A DNA stretch of 64,000 nt from UBA1724 sp051884615 (lineage in GTDB: Bacteria; Verrucomicrobiota; Lentisphaeria; Oligosphaerales; Oligosphaeraceae), in contig JBJEVT010000031.1 in the NCBI GenBank assembly GCA_051884615.1, positions 62,001-126,000 on the forward strand, given 5' to 3'. The notes below the pieces were generated by a model. It saw only the letters and a program-made list of their open reading frames with translations, did no database searches and was not told where the DNA came from. Shown here one piece after another: positions 35,141 to 44,336 of this stretch (position 1 is the stretch's first letter; the number at the start of each line of letters is the position of its first letter). Made by a program: the position numbers and the translations under genes.

Positions 35141-35186
35141 CTGGGAATCAAAGTCATAGAGAATATGACTTCCGTGGGATTCCCAG
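35141..35186. promoter_or_regulatory. Long imperfect inverted repeat in the divergent promoter region
   Basis: Two nested perfect inverted repeats: CTGGGAATC (35141-35149) with GATTCCCAG (35178-35186), and inside them AAGTCATA (35151-35158) with TATGACTT (35164-35171), around a GAGAA centre. Together they give 17 paired positions with one small asymmetric bulge. It lies between the divergent secreted-protein and alkaline phosphatase genes, 230 bp before the latter. It could be an operator or an RNA hairpin. The rest of the 35027-35415 spacer shows TTGTTT (35241) and TAGGAT (35266) as a weak possible promoter for the phosphatase. Confidence 0.6.
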
Positions 35187-35415
35187 GGATTCCCCGAACA
35201 AGAAAGCCCGCCCGTGCGCCCGTTTGCCTCATTTCCCTCCTTGTTTGGAGAAAAAATCCGTGGGATAGGATTATCTTTCCCCCTATGACCCGCGTCCGCT
35301 CCCTCCGGGGGCGCCGCGGTGGTTTCCCGCCCGTTTTCCCAGCCCGAATTGTCTCCTTGGAGAGAGGAGGCTTTCCCCTCTCCGTCTTCTACTCTCCCCC
35401 ACAACCTGGAAAGCC

Positions 35416-36774
35416 ATGAAAAAGACCTTCTTGATCCCCCTTCTGGTCCTAGGATTCTGTCTCGCCGCTTTGGCGGAGGCCGCCTCCCCCAAGTACGTCT
35501 TCCTGTTCATCGGGGACGGAATGTCGGTGCCCCAGCGCAGCATCGCGGAGGAGTTCTCCAAGCAGATCGGGCGTGGTCCGCTGGTCATCAACTCCTTCCC
35601 CATGCAGGCCCTGACCCGCACCAGCTCCGCGGACGCCCTGATCACCGACTCCGCGGCGGCGGCCACCGCCATCGCCTGCGGCGAAAAGACCAAGAACGGA
35701 CAGCTGGGAGTGAGCGCCGACCTCTCCCAGAAGCTGATCTCCTGCGCCGTCAAGGCCCATGAGGCTGGCAAGAAGGTGGGCATCATCACCTCCGTCACCA
35801 TCAACCACGCCACCCCCGCCGGCTTCTACGCCCACCAGCCCAGCCGGGGACTCCTCTACCGCATCGGCCTGGATCTCATCGACTCCGACTTCGAGTTCTT
35901 CGGCGGCGGCGGGTTCTCCGGACAGCATGACAAGACCGACGACGAGATGTACAAGGGCAACCTCTACGACCTGGCGCAGCAGGCGGGCTACACCCTGGCC
36001 CGCAGCCGGGACGAGCTGAACGCCCTGGCGCCCGACACCCCCAAGGCCCTGGCCCTCTACGGCGAGGGCGCTCTCCCCTATGCCATCGACGACGATCCCA
36101 ACGCCCCCACCCTGGCGGAATTCACCCGGAAGGGCGTGGAGCTCCTCTCCCACGAGAACCCCCGGGGGTTCTTCATGATGGTGGAGGGCGGGGCCATCGA
36201 CTACCGCGGCCATGCCAACGACGCCGCCGGCAACCTGCGGGAAGTGCTGGCTTTTGACGACGCCGTGAAGGTGGCGATGGAATTCGCCGCCCAGCATCCC
36301 GAGGAGACCCTGATCGTCACCACGGGCGACCACGAGACCGGCGGCATGACCATGGGCTTCGCCAACGCGGGCTATGGCCTGAACCTGCTGCTGCTGGCCC
36401 AGCAGAAGTGCACCCCCGAGGTCTTCGACGGCAAGGTGGCGAAGGCCCGGGCGGCGAAGGAGGATTTCTCCATGGCTGACGCGGAAGTCCTGCTCAACGA
36501 GAACTTCGGCTTCCTCTTCTCCCCGGAGAGCAAGGGGGACAAGATGTACATCAACGACGAGGAGCGGAAGGAACTGGAAAAGGCCTTCCACGAGAGCGGC
36601 AAGCTGGGCGCCGTCGCCAAGCTGATCCTCCAGAACAAGGCCGGCATCGGCTGGAGCAGCGGCAACCACACCGCCCTCCCCGTGCTCACCACCTCCATGG
36701 GATGCGGCGCCGAACGCTTCAGCGGATTCCTGGAAAACACCGACATCTCCCACCTGATGAAGGAACTGCTCTAG
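35416..36774 (+). CDS. Alkaline phosphatase, periplasmic
   Basis: A metal-dependent phosphomonoesterase of the PhoA superfamily. The 452-residue protein has a Sec signal (MKKTFLIPLLVLGFCLAALA). FIGDGMSVPQ gives the first metal ligand Asp, TDSAAAATA carries the nucleophile Ser79, VEGGAIDYRGHAND holds metal ligands, TTGDHETGGMT another set, and SSGNHTALPV the C-terminal His. Length is in the usual range. It likely releases phosphate from organic esters in the periplasm. Followed by a GC-rich hairpin and a YibE/F-like gene; not part of an obvious pho operon. Confidence 0.95.
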   Translation: MKKTFLIPLLVLGFCLAALAEAASPKYVFLFIGDGMSVPQRSIAEEFSKQIGRGPLVINSFPMQALTRTSSADALITDSAAAATAIACGEKTKNGQLGVSADLSQKLISCAVKAHEAGKKVGIITSVTINHATPAGFYAHQPSRGLLYRIGLDLIDSDFEFFGGGGFSGQHDKTDDEMYKGNLYDLAQQAGYTLARSRDELNALAPDTPKALALYGEGALPYAIDDDPNAPTLAEFTRKGVELLSHENPRGFFMMVEGGAIDYRGHANDAAGNLREVLAFDDAVKVAMEFAAQHPEETLIVTTGDHETGGMTMGFANAGYGLNLLLLAQQKCTPEVFDGKVAKARAAKEDFSMADAEVLLNENFGFLFSPESKGDKMYINDEERKELEKAFHESGKLGAVAKLILQNKAGIGWSSGNHTALPVLTTSMGCGAERFSGFLENTDISHLMKELL

Positions 36775-36788
36775 CCCGCCGACCCCCG

Positions 36789-36835
36789 CCGGACCTCCGG
36801 AAGGCCGGGGAGATTCCCCGTCCCGGAAGGTCCGG
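36789..36835. terminator. GC-rich hairpin after the alkaline phosphatase gene
   Basis: CCGGACCTCCGG and CCGGAAGGTCCGG form a long stem, with a smaller GGGGA/TCCCC hairpin between them, starting 15 bp after the stop. No T tract, so the mode of termination is uncertain. Confidence 0.5.
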
Positions 36836-36879
36836 CCCGTTGCCGACGCCGTCTCGAACCGTACCCTGGAAGGGAGACC

Positions 36880-38019
36880 ATGTCCCGCGCCACCCTGAAA
36901 CATGACCTGACCCTGCTGCTGTTCCTGGTCCTCCTCTCCGCAGGGCTCTTCCTGCTGCCCGGCCCCCCCACGGTCTCCCAACCCTCCCAGGGCTTCAAGG
37001 CCCGGGCGCGGGTGGTCTCCACGGACGATGGCGACGTGGAGCGGCACGAGCTGGTCCTCTTCGGCTCCCAGCGCCTGAAACTCCAGATTCTGGAGGGACC
37101 CTACAAGGGGCAGGAATTCCCCGCCGGCAACCAGCTGAGGGCGCAGATGGAGCTGGACAAGCTCTTCCAGCCGGGGGACATCGTGATGGCCGTCTCCCCC
37201 CGGGACTCCCTCCAGCCTGGCGACGAACTGGTGGCGCAGGACTACGCCCGGGGCCGCTGGACAGCCGCCCTCTTCTTCGTCTTCTGCGTCCTTCTCTGCC
37301 TCTTCGGACACCTCACGGGCTTCAACGCCCTCCTGAGCTTCGTCTTCAGCTGCCTCCTTCTGTGGAAGGCGGTGATTCCCCTGGTTCTCCGGGGCTGGCC
37401 CGCCAGCTGGACCATCTTCGGGTGCGTGGTCTTCCTGACGGCGGTGATCATGTATCTGGTGGCGGGGCTCACCCGGTGCGGCCTGTGCGCCTTCTGCGGC
37501 TCCATCGCCGGCATCTTCGCGGGCCTGTTCACGGCGCACTTCTTCACCCTGGCGCTGAAGATCAACGGGGCGGTGCTGCCCTACGCCCAGACCCTCGTCT
37601 TCTCCGGATACCCCACCCTGGATCTCCGGGACATCTTCCTGGGAGCCATGATTCTCGCCTCCTCCGGCGCCGTGATGGACCTGGGGATGGACATCGCCAG
37701 CGGGCAGGCGGAAGTGGCGCGGCACCATCCGGAGATCACCCGGCGGGAGCTGGTGCGCTCCGGGCTCCGCATGGGGAGGAATGTGGTGGGCACCATGACC
37801 ACCACCCTCCTTCTGGCCTATTCCGGCGGCTACATCACCCTGCTGATGATGTTCGCCGCCCAGGGAACCTCCCCCTGGGACATCCTGAACAATCCCCTGG
37901 TGGCCGCCGAAGTGGTGAAAACCTTGATCGGCAGCTTCTCCCTGGTCCTGGTGGCGCCCGTCACCGCCTGGCTGGGGGGGTGGTTCTTCTGCCCCCGCCA
38001 AACTCCACCCACGCCCTGA
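36880..38019 (+). CDS. YibE/F-like integral membrane protein
   Basis: A 379-residue membrane protein matching the YibE/F family. A first helix (LTLLLFLVLLSAGLFLLPG) is followed by an extracytoplasmic domain of about 95 residues (KARARVVSTDD, KLQILEGPYKGQEF, GDIVMAVSPRD). A cluster of six or seven helices follows, with the family segments RDIFLGAMILASSGAVMDLGMDIASG (core GAVMDLGMDIA) and RNVVGTMTTTLLLAYSG (core GTMTTTLLLAY). Function of the family is not established; some members are suggested to be permeases or efflux proteins. AGGGAG lies 4 bases before the start. The lolE gene begins 16 bp after it. Confidence 0.88.
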   Translation: MSRATLKHDLTLLLFLVLLSAGLFLLPGPPTVSQPSQGFKARARVVSTDDGDVERHELVLFGSQRLKLQILEGPYKGQEFPAGNQLRAQMELDKLFQPGDIVMAVSPRDSLQPGDELVAQDYARGRWTAALFFVFCVLLCLFGHLTGFNALLSFVFSCLLLWKAVIPLVLRGWPASWTIFGCVVFLTAVIMYLVAGLTRCGLCAFCGSIAGIFAGLFTAHFFTLALKINGAVLPYAQTLVFSGYPTLDLRDIFLGAMILASSGAVMDLGMDIASGQAEVARHHPEITRRELVRSGLRMGRNVVGTMTTTLLLAYSGGYITLLMMFAAQGTSPWDILNNPLVAAEVVKTLIGSFSLVLVAPVTAWLGGWFFCPRQTPPTP

Positions 38020-38035
38020 CCCCCCTCCTCCTTCC

Positions 38036-39322
38036 GTGAGACTTCCCCTGGACCTGCTCCTCGCCCTGCGGTACCTGAGACCCCGCCGGAACTTCATCTC
38101 CATCATCACCTTGCTGTCGGTGCTGGGGCCTCTCCTGGGGGTGGCGCTGCTTCTGATTGTCTGCAGCGTCATGGCGGGATTCGACCGGGACATCCGGAAC
38201 GGGATCATGAATATGACGGCCCACATCACCGTCTATCCCCCCCCGGAGGCCGGGGTTTTCCTCCAACCGGAGCGTCTTCTGGAGGAACTGACCCGGGAAG
38301 GGGAGGTATGGGGGCTGCGGGGCACCCCCGTCATCGAGGGGACCGCCCTGATGCAGGTGCGGGAGACGGTCTACCCCATAATGATCCGGGGCATCCTGCC
38401 GGAGACGGACGGGCGGGTCAGCTCCCTGCAGAAGACCTTTGAGCCGGAGGGCTGTCAGCTCCAGGAGGGGGAGGCCGCCATCGGCTGGAGCCTGGGCGAA
38501 CAGATGCTCCTCGCCCGCGGCGACGAATTCCTGATCCACTCCCCCGCCCGGCTGACCAAGAACATCCAATGGCGGGAGGACGGCCAGGTGAAGCTCCAGG
38601 AGCCGGATGAAATGTATTTGCCCGAGGCGGTCAAAGTGGCCGCCACCTTCGACACGGGGGTGAGCGACTACAATGACAACATGATCGCCCTCCATCTGGA
38701 CCAGGCGGCGGATCTCTTCGGGCTGGACTGGGGCAGCGCCACCACCCTTCAGCTGGCCCTCCGCGACCACAGGCAGGCGGAGACGGCGGCCCGCGCCCTC
38801 CGGAAACTCCATCCCCAATGCCAGTTCGTCACCTGGCAGGAACGGAACCAGCTCCTCTTCGACACCCTGCAGAGCGAGAAGAATCTGATGACCTTCCTCA
38901 TGGCCTTCGTGGTCCTGGTGGCTTCCTTCGCCATCTCCGCCACCCTGATCACCGTGGTGGTCCAGAAGACCCGGGAGATCGGCATCCTGAAGGCCATGGG
39001 CATCTCCTCCTGGTGCGTGGGCCGCATCTTCCTCCTCCAGGGGCTGATCATCGGGGTGACGGGTACCACCCTGGGAACGATTGCGGGGTTGCTGGTGCTG
39101 CGCTACCGGGACGCCATCGCCCGCCTGCTTTCCTGGGTGATGGGGGTGGAGGTCTTCCCCGCGGAGATCTACCATCTCACCTCCATTCCCGCCTTGACGA
39201 CCCAGGGGGATCTGCTGCGCACCATCCTGCTGGCGGTCTCCATCAGCGTGGCCGCCGCCCTGATTCCCGCCCTCTACGCCGCCGCCGCGAATCCCGCCGT
39301 GTCCCTGAAATCGGAGAACTGA
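38036..39322 (+). CDS. lolE: Lipoprotein-releasing ABC transporter permease (LolC/LolE family)
   Basis: Inner-membrane subunit of the LolCDE complex that releases lipoproteins toward the outer membrane. The 428-residue protein starts with GTG (MRLPLDLLLALRYLRPRRNF). It has the typical build: one N-terminal helix (LLGVALLLIVCSVMAGFDRDI region), a large periplasmic domain (residues 50-290) and three C-terminal helices with EIGILKAMGIS, the coupling segment to the ATPase, and GTTLGTIAGLL. Only one permease gene is present, so it may act as a homodimer (LolF-like). The lolD ATG overlaps its stop by one base (TGATG). Confidence 0.9.
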   Translation: MRLPLDLLLALRYLRPRRNFISIITLLSVLGPLLGVALLLIVCSVMAGFDRDIRNGIMNMTAHITVYPPPEAGVFLQPERLLEELTREGEVWGLRGTPVIEGTALMQVRETVYPIMIRGILPETDGRVSSLQKTFEPEGCQLQEGEAAIGWSLGEQMLLARGDEFLIHSPARLTKNIQWREDGQVKLQEPDEMYLPEAVKVAATFDTGVSDYNDNMIALHLDQAADLFGLDWGSATTLQLALRDHRQAETAARALRKLHPQCQFVTWQERNQLLFDTLQSEKNLMTFLMAFVVLVASFAISATLITVVVQKTREIGILKAMGISSWCVGRIFLLQGLIIGVTGTTLGTIAGLLVLRYRDAIARLLSWVMGVEVFPAEIYHLTSIPALTTQGDLLRTILLAVSISVAAALIPALYAAAANPAVSLKSEN

Positions 39323-40023
39323 TGCCCAAGGAATCCTTGCAGAGCCCCCCGTCCGGGGCGCAAACTCCCCTGTTTCAGCTGAAGGAACTTTCCCGGGACT
39401 TCTCCCTGGAGGGGAAGACGGTCTCCGTGCTGTCCGGCCTGTCCCTGGAGATCCGGGAGGGCAGCTGGGTGGCGCTGGTGGGCAAGAGCGGCTCCGGAAA
39501 GACCACGCTGCTGCAGTTGCTGGGAGGGCTGGACCATCCCACCCGGGGCGCCTTGCTCTACCGGGGCGAGGACATGGCGAAGATGGGGGCGGCACGGTTG
39601 ACCAGTCTGCGCCGCCGGGAGTTTGGCTTCGTCTTCCAGAGCTACCATCTTCTGCCGGAGCTGTCGGCCTGGGAGAACGCCGCCGCCCCCGCCCTGGGGT
39701 GGAGGGAGGACCGGCAGGCGGCCTATGAGCGGGCCAGGAGCCTCCTGGAGGAGTTCGGACTGGGACATCGCCTCCACCACCATCCCCGGGAGCTTTCCGG
39801 AGGGGAGCAGCAGCGGGTGGCCATCGCCCGGGCGCTGATCCGGAATCCCCCCGTCATCCTCGCCGACGAACCCACGGGAAACCTGGACCCCGCCTCCGCC
39901 CAGGGTGTCATGGAGATTTTCCGTCGTCTCCACGAGAAGCAGGGGAAGACCATTGTCATGGTCACCCACGATCGCAGTCTGGCGGAGCTGGCCCAGGAGA
40001 AATTCATCCTCAAGACCCCATAG
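39322..40023 (+). CDS. lolD: Lipoprotein-releasing ABC transporter ATPase LolD
   Basis: Cytoplasmic ATPase of the Lol complex (MacB/LolD group). The 233-residue protein begins MPKESLQSPPSG from an ATG that shares a base with the lolE stop. Motifs: Walker A GKSGSGKTTLLQ, Q-loop FQSYHLLPE, signature LSGGEQQRVAIARAL, Walker B VILADEPTGNLD, and switch His in VTHDRSL. Translation is clearly coupled to the permease. Confidence 0.94.
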   Translation: MPKESLQSPPSGAQTPLFQLKELSRDFSLEGKTVSVLSGLSLEIREGSWVALVGKSGSGKTTLLQLLGGLDHPTRGALLYRGEDMAKMGAARLTSLRRREFGFVFQSYHLLPELSAWENAAAPALGWREDRQAAYERARSLLEEFGLGHRLHHHPRELSGGEQQRVAIARALIRNPPVILADEPTGNLDPASAQGVMEIFRRLHEKQGKTIVMVTHDRSLAELAQEKFILKTP

Positions 40024-40072
40024 CCTTTTCTTTCTTTTCCGTCCCCCCTCCTTCCCATCCACCCCTCTTCTC

Positions 40073-41077
40073 ATGCAAAAGCTGAAATCCGCTCTCTTCA
40101 TCCTCCTGTCCCTGGCGTTCTTCCTGGTTCCCTGGATCTGGGCGCCGTCCCGGAATTGGGCGCCCGGGCTCGCCGTGCTGGCGGGCATTCTCTTCTCCGT
40201 GCTCTGGGGCAACCCCTTCCTCTCCTACACCTCCCGCATCACTTCTCCGTTGCTGGGAGCCACCATCGTGGGCATGGGCTTTGGCATGAAGCTCATGGAA
40301 GTCATCAAGGCGGGCGGCAACGGCTTCTTGTACACCCTCGTCGGCATCACCCTGGGCATCGGCCTGGGCGCCCTTCTGGGCAAATGGCTGAAGATTCCCC
40401 GGAACGCCTCCTATCTGGTGAGCGTGGGCACCTCCATCTGCGGCGGCAGCGCCATTGCGGCGGCGGCGCCCGCCCTCCGGGCCAAATCCCATGAAATCGC
40501 CATGGCGTCGGCCACGGTCTTCGCCCTGAACGCCGTGGCGCTGTGGGTCTTCCCCTTCGTGGGGCACAAGCTGGGCTTCACCGAACCCCAGTTCGGATAC
40601 TGGGCCGCCCTGGGCATCCACGACACCAGCTCCGTGGTGGGCGCCTCCATGGCCTACGGCGAGCAGGCGCTGGAGATCGGCACCACGGTGAAGCTGGCGC
40701 GGGCGCTGTGGATTGTGCCGGTCACCCTCTTCATCAGCTGGTTTGTGGCCGAGCCGGAAGAGGGGAAGGAGCGGAAGTTCTCCCTGAAAGTGCCCTGGTT
40801 CATCCCCGGCTTCATCGCCGCCGCCGCCCTGGTGACCTTCCTGCCCCAGGTGGCGCCTTGCACCACGGGGGTGGTGCAGGCCGCGGGCGGCTTCCTGAAG
40901 GAGCTTTCCAAGTTTCTCATGATTCTCACCCTGTTCCTCATCGGCGCCAATCTCAGCCGCCAGAAGCTTGCGGAGCTGGGGCTGCGTCCCGTGCTCCAGG
41001 GAGTGATTCTCTGGGTCGTGCTGGCAACCCTCTGGTGCGTCTCCATCCACTTGGGATGGGTGCACGCCCAGGGATAG
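40073..41077 (+). CDS. YeiH-type putative sulfate exporter family membrane protein
   Basis: A 334-residue membrane protein of the conserved YeiH/UPF0324 family, with about nine or ten helices. Typical text includes SPLLGATIVGMGFGMKL, SVGTSICGGSAIAAAAPALRA (core GTSICGGSAIAA), GIHDTSSVVGASMAYG (core HDTSSVVGA) and FLKELSKFLMILTLFLIGANLS. The family is annotated as a putative sulfate exporter, but transport has rarely been shown. The frame is open upstream into lolD; the ATG at 40073, 50 bp after lolD, gives the right N-terminus. The GH95 gene follows 16 bp later. Confidence 0.88.
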   Translation: MQKLKSALFILLSLAFFLVPWIWAPSRNWAPGLAVLAGILFSVLWGNPFLSYTSRITSPLLGATIVGMGFGMKLMEVIKAGGNGFLYTLVGITLGIGLGALLGKWLKIPRNASYLVSVGTSICGGSAIAAAAPALRAKSHEIAMASATVFALNAVALWVFPFVGHKLGFTEPQFGYWAALGIHDTSSVVGASMAYGEQALEIGTTVKLARALWIVPVTLFISWFVAEPEEGKERKFSLKVPWFIPGFIAAAALVTFLPQVAPCTTGVVQAAGGFLKELSKFLMILTLFLIGANLSRQKLAELGLRPVLQGVILWVVLATLWCVSIHLGWVHAQG

Positions 41078-41093
41078 ACTCCCTTTCCCGTAG

Positions 41094-43499
41094 ATGCGCC
41101 GCCTGCGTCCCTGTCGTCTTCTCTGGTCCCTTTGCCTCCTCGCCTTGCTGGGCGGCGGCGAACTTCCCGGGCAGGAACTTCCTCCTATGAAACCCTACAT
41201 CCTCCAGTATTTTTCCCCCTCCCCCCAAAGCGAACCCCGGAAACGGCCGGATGTGATCCAGCGCACCAACGGCACCCTGGATCTGGTGGATTCCCACTGG
41301 AACAAGGAATACGGCTGGGAGAGATACGCCCTTCCCCTGGGTTGCGGATGGATGGGCGCCAAGATCTTCGGAGGCGTCCCCACGGAGCGCATCCAGATCA
41401 CCGACAACTCCCTGGTGAATCCCAACCCCGAGGGCCTGAACAACTTCTGCGAGATTTTCGTGGAGATGGAGGGCCAGGAGAAGTATGAGGACTACCGGCG
41501 CACCCTGTCCCTGGACGAGGCGGTGGCGACGGTGGAGTACACGGTGGAGGGCGTCCGCTATCGCCGGGAGATGTTCACCTCCTATCCGGATAGGGTGGCG
41601 GTGCTGCGCCTCACCGCCGACCGCCCGCGCTCCCTGAACGGCCGCGTCTTCGCCCAAATCCCCTTCTGCAAGGACTTCGGCTCCAGGCCGGGGGACGGAC
41701 ATGGCAAGGAGGGAACCCTGACCGTGGACGGCGAGAAGTTCCTGATGACGGGGAAGATGCACTACTACGAGCTGGCGTTTGAGGGACAGCTCCGGTGGCA
41801 GCTGGAGGAGGGCGAGGCCGTGGTGTCCCCGGCGGGCCTGGAGTTCCGGGGCGCCAGCGCCGTCACTCTGTACTTCGCCTGCGGCACCAACTACCGGCTG
41901 GAATCCCGGGTCTTCCTGGAGGAGGACCCGAAGAAGAAGCTGGCTCCCTATCCCCATCCCCACGAGCAGGTGGAGGAGACCATCCGGGCGGCGGTGGAGC
42001 TGGGCTGGGAGCGCCTCCGGGAGCGCCACCTCCAGGACTACCAGGCCCTCTTCTCCGGCGCCTCCCTGGATCTGGGGGGCGAGTGGGATCCCCAGGTCTC
42101 CACGGAGGAGCTGCTGGATGGCGTGCGGCGGGGAAAGCCCTCCCGCTATCTGGAGGAACTCTACTTCCAGTTCGGACGCTATCTGCTGATCTGCTCCTCC
42201 CGGAAGGGAACCCTCCCCTGCAATCTCCAGGGCATCTGGAATGTCTACGACGTGAGCCCCTGGACGGCCGGATATTGGCACAACATCAATGTCCAGATGA
42301 ACTACTGGCCGGTCTTCACCACCAATCTGGCACCGCTGTTCGCCTCCTACGCGGACTACCACTACGCCTATCTGCCCAGCGCCCGGGCCCATGCCCGGGA
42401 GGCCCTGGGGAGGCTGCGTCCCGGCGAGGACTTTCCGGAGGCGGGCTGGTGCATTGGCACCGGCGCATGGCCCCTCTCCATCGAGAGCGCCGGAGACCCG
42501 GAGGGGCACTCCGGTCCGGGCACGGGAGGCCTGACGGCGAAGCTCTTCTGGGAATACTATGATTTCACCCGGGACCCGGAGGTGCTGAAGGCGATCTATC
42601 CCACCCTCCGGGGGATGTCCCAGTATCTTCTGAACTGCCTGCGGGAGCAGGATGGGGTGTGGCTCATCGATCCCTCCGCCTCCCCGGAGCAGATGGACGA
42701 GCGGGTCAAATACGAGACCCCCGCCGGCGGCTGGCGCTGGCATCCCTACATCCGGACGGTGGGATGCGCCTTCGACCAGCAGATGACCTACGAGACCTTC
42801 CAGGACACCCTGCGGGCCGCCGAGGCCCTTGCCCAGCCGGAGGATGATTTCCTGGGCCGCCTGCGGGAGATTCTTCCCCGTCTGGAGCCGGTGCTGGTGG
42901 GAGATTCCGGGCAGGTGAAGGAGTACCGGGAGGAGCACCAGTACGGGGAGTTCGGCGAATATCGCCACCGCCACATCTCCCAGCTCATCGGCCTGGTGCC
43001 CGGCACCGTCATCAACGAAAACACCCCGGGCTGGCTGGAGGCGGCCAAGGTCTCCCTCCGGGAACGGGGCGACGAATCCACCGGATGGGCCATGGCCCAT
43101 CGGCTGAACGCCTGGGCGCGGGTGCTGGACGGCCCCCACGCCTACCACATCCTCCAGCTCCTCCTGGGCTGCGGAACCCTCCCCAATCTCTGGGACACCC
43201 ATCCCCCCTTCCAGATCGACGGCAATCTGGGCGGCACCGCCGGCATCGCGGAGATGGTCCTCCAGTCCCACGCCGGCGCCATCCATCTCCTCCCCGCTTT
43301 GCCCGAGGAATGGAAGGACGGCGCGTTCCGGGGACTCTGCGCCCGGGGCGCCTTCTCCCTGGATGTCCAGTGGAAGGACGGCACCCTGACGGAGGTGGTC
43401 ATCCATGCCGGAGCGGGAGGGGAGGTGACGGTCAAAGGACCGGGGCTTCCCACACAGAGCCTCCATCTTCTGCCTGGCGAGACCCGGCGTCTTCTGTAG
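41094..43499 (+). CDS. GH95 family alpha-L-fucosidase, secreted
   Basis: Inverting alpha-1,2-L-fucosidase family enzyme (some members are galactosidases) acting on fucosylated glycans such as mucin or xyloglucan chains. The 801-residue protein has a Sec signal (residues 1-27). The N-terminal super-sandwich includes YALPLGCGWMGAKIFGG (core GCGWMGAKIFGG) and ITDNSLVNP. The (alpha/alpha)6 barrel holds HNINVQMNYWP (Asn397 and Asn399, the base-activating pair in the family), the Glu532 in PSASPEQ in the acid position, and FQIDGNLGGTAG (Asp709). All expected catalytic residues are present. It follows the YeiH-like gene by 16 bp and converges with an XRE-like gene. Confidence 0.93.
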   Translation: MRRLRPCRLLWSLCLLALLGGGELPGQELPPMKPYILQYFSPSPQSEPRKRPDVIQRTNGTLDLVDSHWNKEYGWERYALPLGCGWMGAKIFGGVPTERIQITDNSLVNPNPEGLNNFCEIFVEMEGQEKYEDYRRTLSLDEAVATVEYTVEGVRYRREMFTSYPDRVAVLRLTADRPRSLNGRVFAQIPFCKDFGSRPGDGHGKEGTLTVDGEKFLMTGKMHYYELAFEGQLRWQLEEGEAVVSPAGLEFRGASAVTLYFACGTNYRLESRVFLEEDPKKKLAPYPHPHEQVEETIRAAVELGWERLRERHLQDYQALFSGASLDLGGEWDPQVSTEELLDGVRRGKPSRYLEELYFQFGRYLLICSSRKGTLPCNLQGIWNVYDVSPWTAGYWHNINVQMNYWPVFTTNLAPLFASYADYHYAYLPSARAHAREALGRLRPGEDFPEAGWCIGTGAWPLSIESAGDPEGHSGPGTGGLTAKLFWEYYDFTRDPEVLKAIYPTLRGMSQYLLNCLREQDGVWLIDPSASPEQMDERVKYETPAGGWRWHPYIRTVGCAFDQQMTYETFQDTLRAAEALAQPEDDFLGRLREILPRLEPVLVGDSGQVKEYREEHQYGEFGEYRHRHISQLIGLVPGTVINENTPGWLEAAKVSLRERGDESTGWAMAHRLNAWARVLDGPHAYHILQLLLGCGTLPNLWDTHPPFQIDGNLGGTAGIAEMVLQSHAGAIHLLPALPEEWKDGAFRGLCARGAFSLDVQWKDGTLTEVVIHAGAGGEVTVKGPGLPTQSLHLLPGETRRLL

Positions 43500-43500
43500 G

Positions 43501-43929
43501 CTAGGGCCGGGGGGCGCAGAGGAGACGGAGCGCCTTCCGGGTGGCGTCCTCCACCCCCTGGAGCAGCCGTTCCCGCAATTCGGGGCGGGGCTGGCAGAGG
43601 TCGTAGGTGCTGGTGATGCATTCCATGCACTGGTGCACCTGCGGGGGGAGGGCGCGCCATCCCTCCAGGAGATCCCCGGTGGGGCCCTGGAGGGTGGTGA
43701 GCCGCTGGTCGTATTCCCCGTCCAGGTAGCGGTTGAGCATCTCCCGGAAGTGATTCCGGCAGGTCATCGCCCCCGCCGGCCCCACCTCCCATTTGCGGAA
43801 GGTGGACCAGTCCACATGGAAGAATTTGCCCAATGTCCGGTAGGACAGGCATAGGCTGCGGCGCTTCCGGGCCAGACGCAGCTGCACCTCCCGGGTGATG
43901 ATCCGGCTCTCGTCAATGTATTCCTGCAT
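43501..43929 (-). CDS. XRE-like helix-turn-helix protein
   Basis: A 142-residue protein with a Cro/C1-type DNA-binding region near the N-terminus: EVQLRLARKRRSL, then YRTLGKFFHVDWSTFRKWEVG, where TLGKFFHVDWSTFRKWE resembles helix 2, turn and recognition helix 3. The C-terminal half is helical, with three Cys. The start at 43929 (MQEYIDES) is chosen from the domain edge; AGGAGG lies 10 bases upstream, a rather long gap. The longer open frame to 44271 reads as leader. It ends one base after the GH95 stop (convergent). Target unknown; similar short regulators are often found in several copies in gut PVC genomes (inference). Confidence 0.75.
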   Translation of the reverse strand: MQEYIDESRIITREVQLRLARKRRSLCLSYRTLGKFFHVDWSTFRKWEVGPAGAMTCRNHFREMLNRYLDGEYDQRLTTLQGPTGDLLEGWRALPPQVHQCMECITSTYDLCQPRPELRERLLQGVEDATRKALRLLCAPRP

Positions 43930-44336
43930 GGGGTCATGTCCTCCTTGGCGCAAGGGCCTTGAACAACGGGAAAACGCAAGGGGCGCCGGGGATTCCTCCC
44001 CCGCCCGCGGGAATACTCTATCGGGAGAAGCCCCCGCCTCCTCCAAAAGGCAGGGGAGATGCGCCTCTTCCCATCCCCGCCCGAAAAGGCGCGGGATTCT
44101 TTGGGAATATTCATAACCTATTGCATTGGAATAACTTATGATATTTTGTCCTGTTGTTCCCCCTCTGCTTCGGGAGGAGACGGCGCCGGAATGCGGGAAG
44201 GAGGGGCGGGGAGGCTCCAGAGCAGGGGTGTTCCGCCGCGGCAGGGCGGTGGCGTCGTGGGGGAGGGGCACAGGCTATATTAGCCGGGTTTTCTGTCCTT
44301 CCGGTTTTTCCTTCGTCTCTTTATCCCTGTTCTTCC
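43930..44336. other. Divergent spacer between XRE-like gene and CBM9-like lipoprotein gene
   Basis: 407 bp. An AT-rich core at 44095-44160 (tattcataacctattgcat and onward) most likely holds the promoters. TATATT at 44276-44281 is a possible -10 for the lipoprotein gene 60 bp downstream. No gene seen. Confidence 0.4.
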
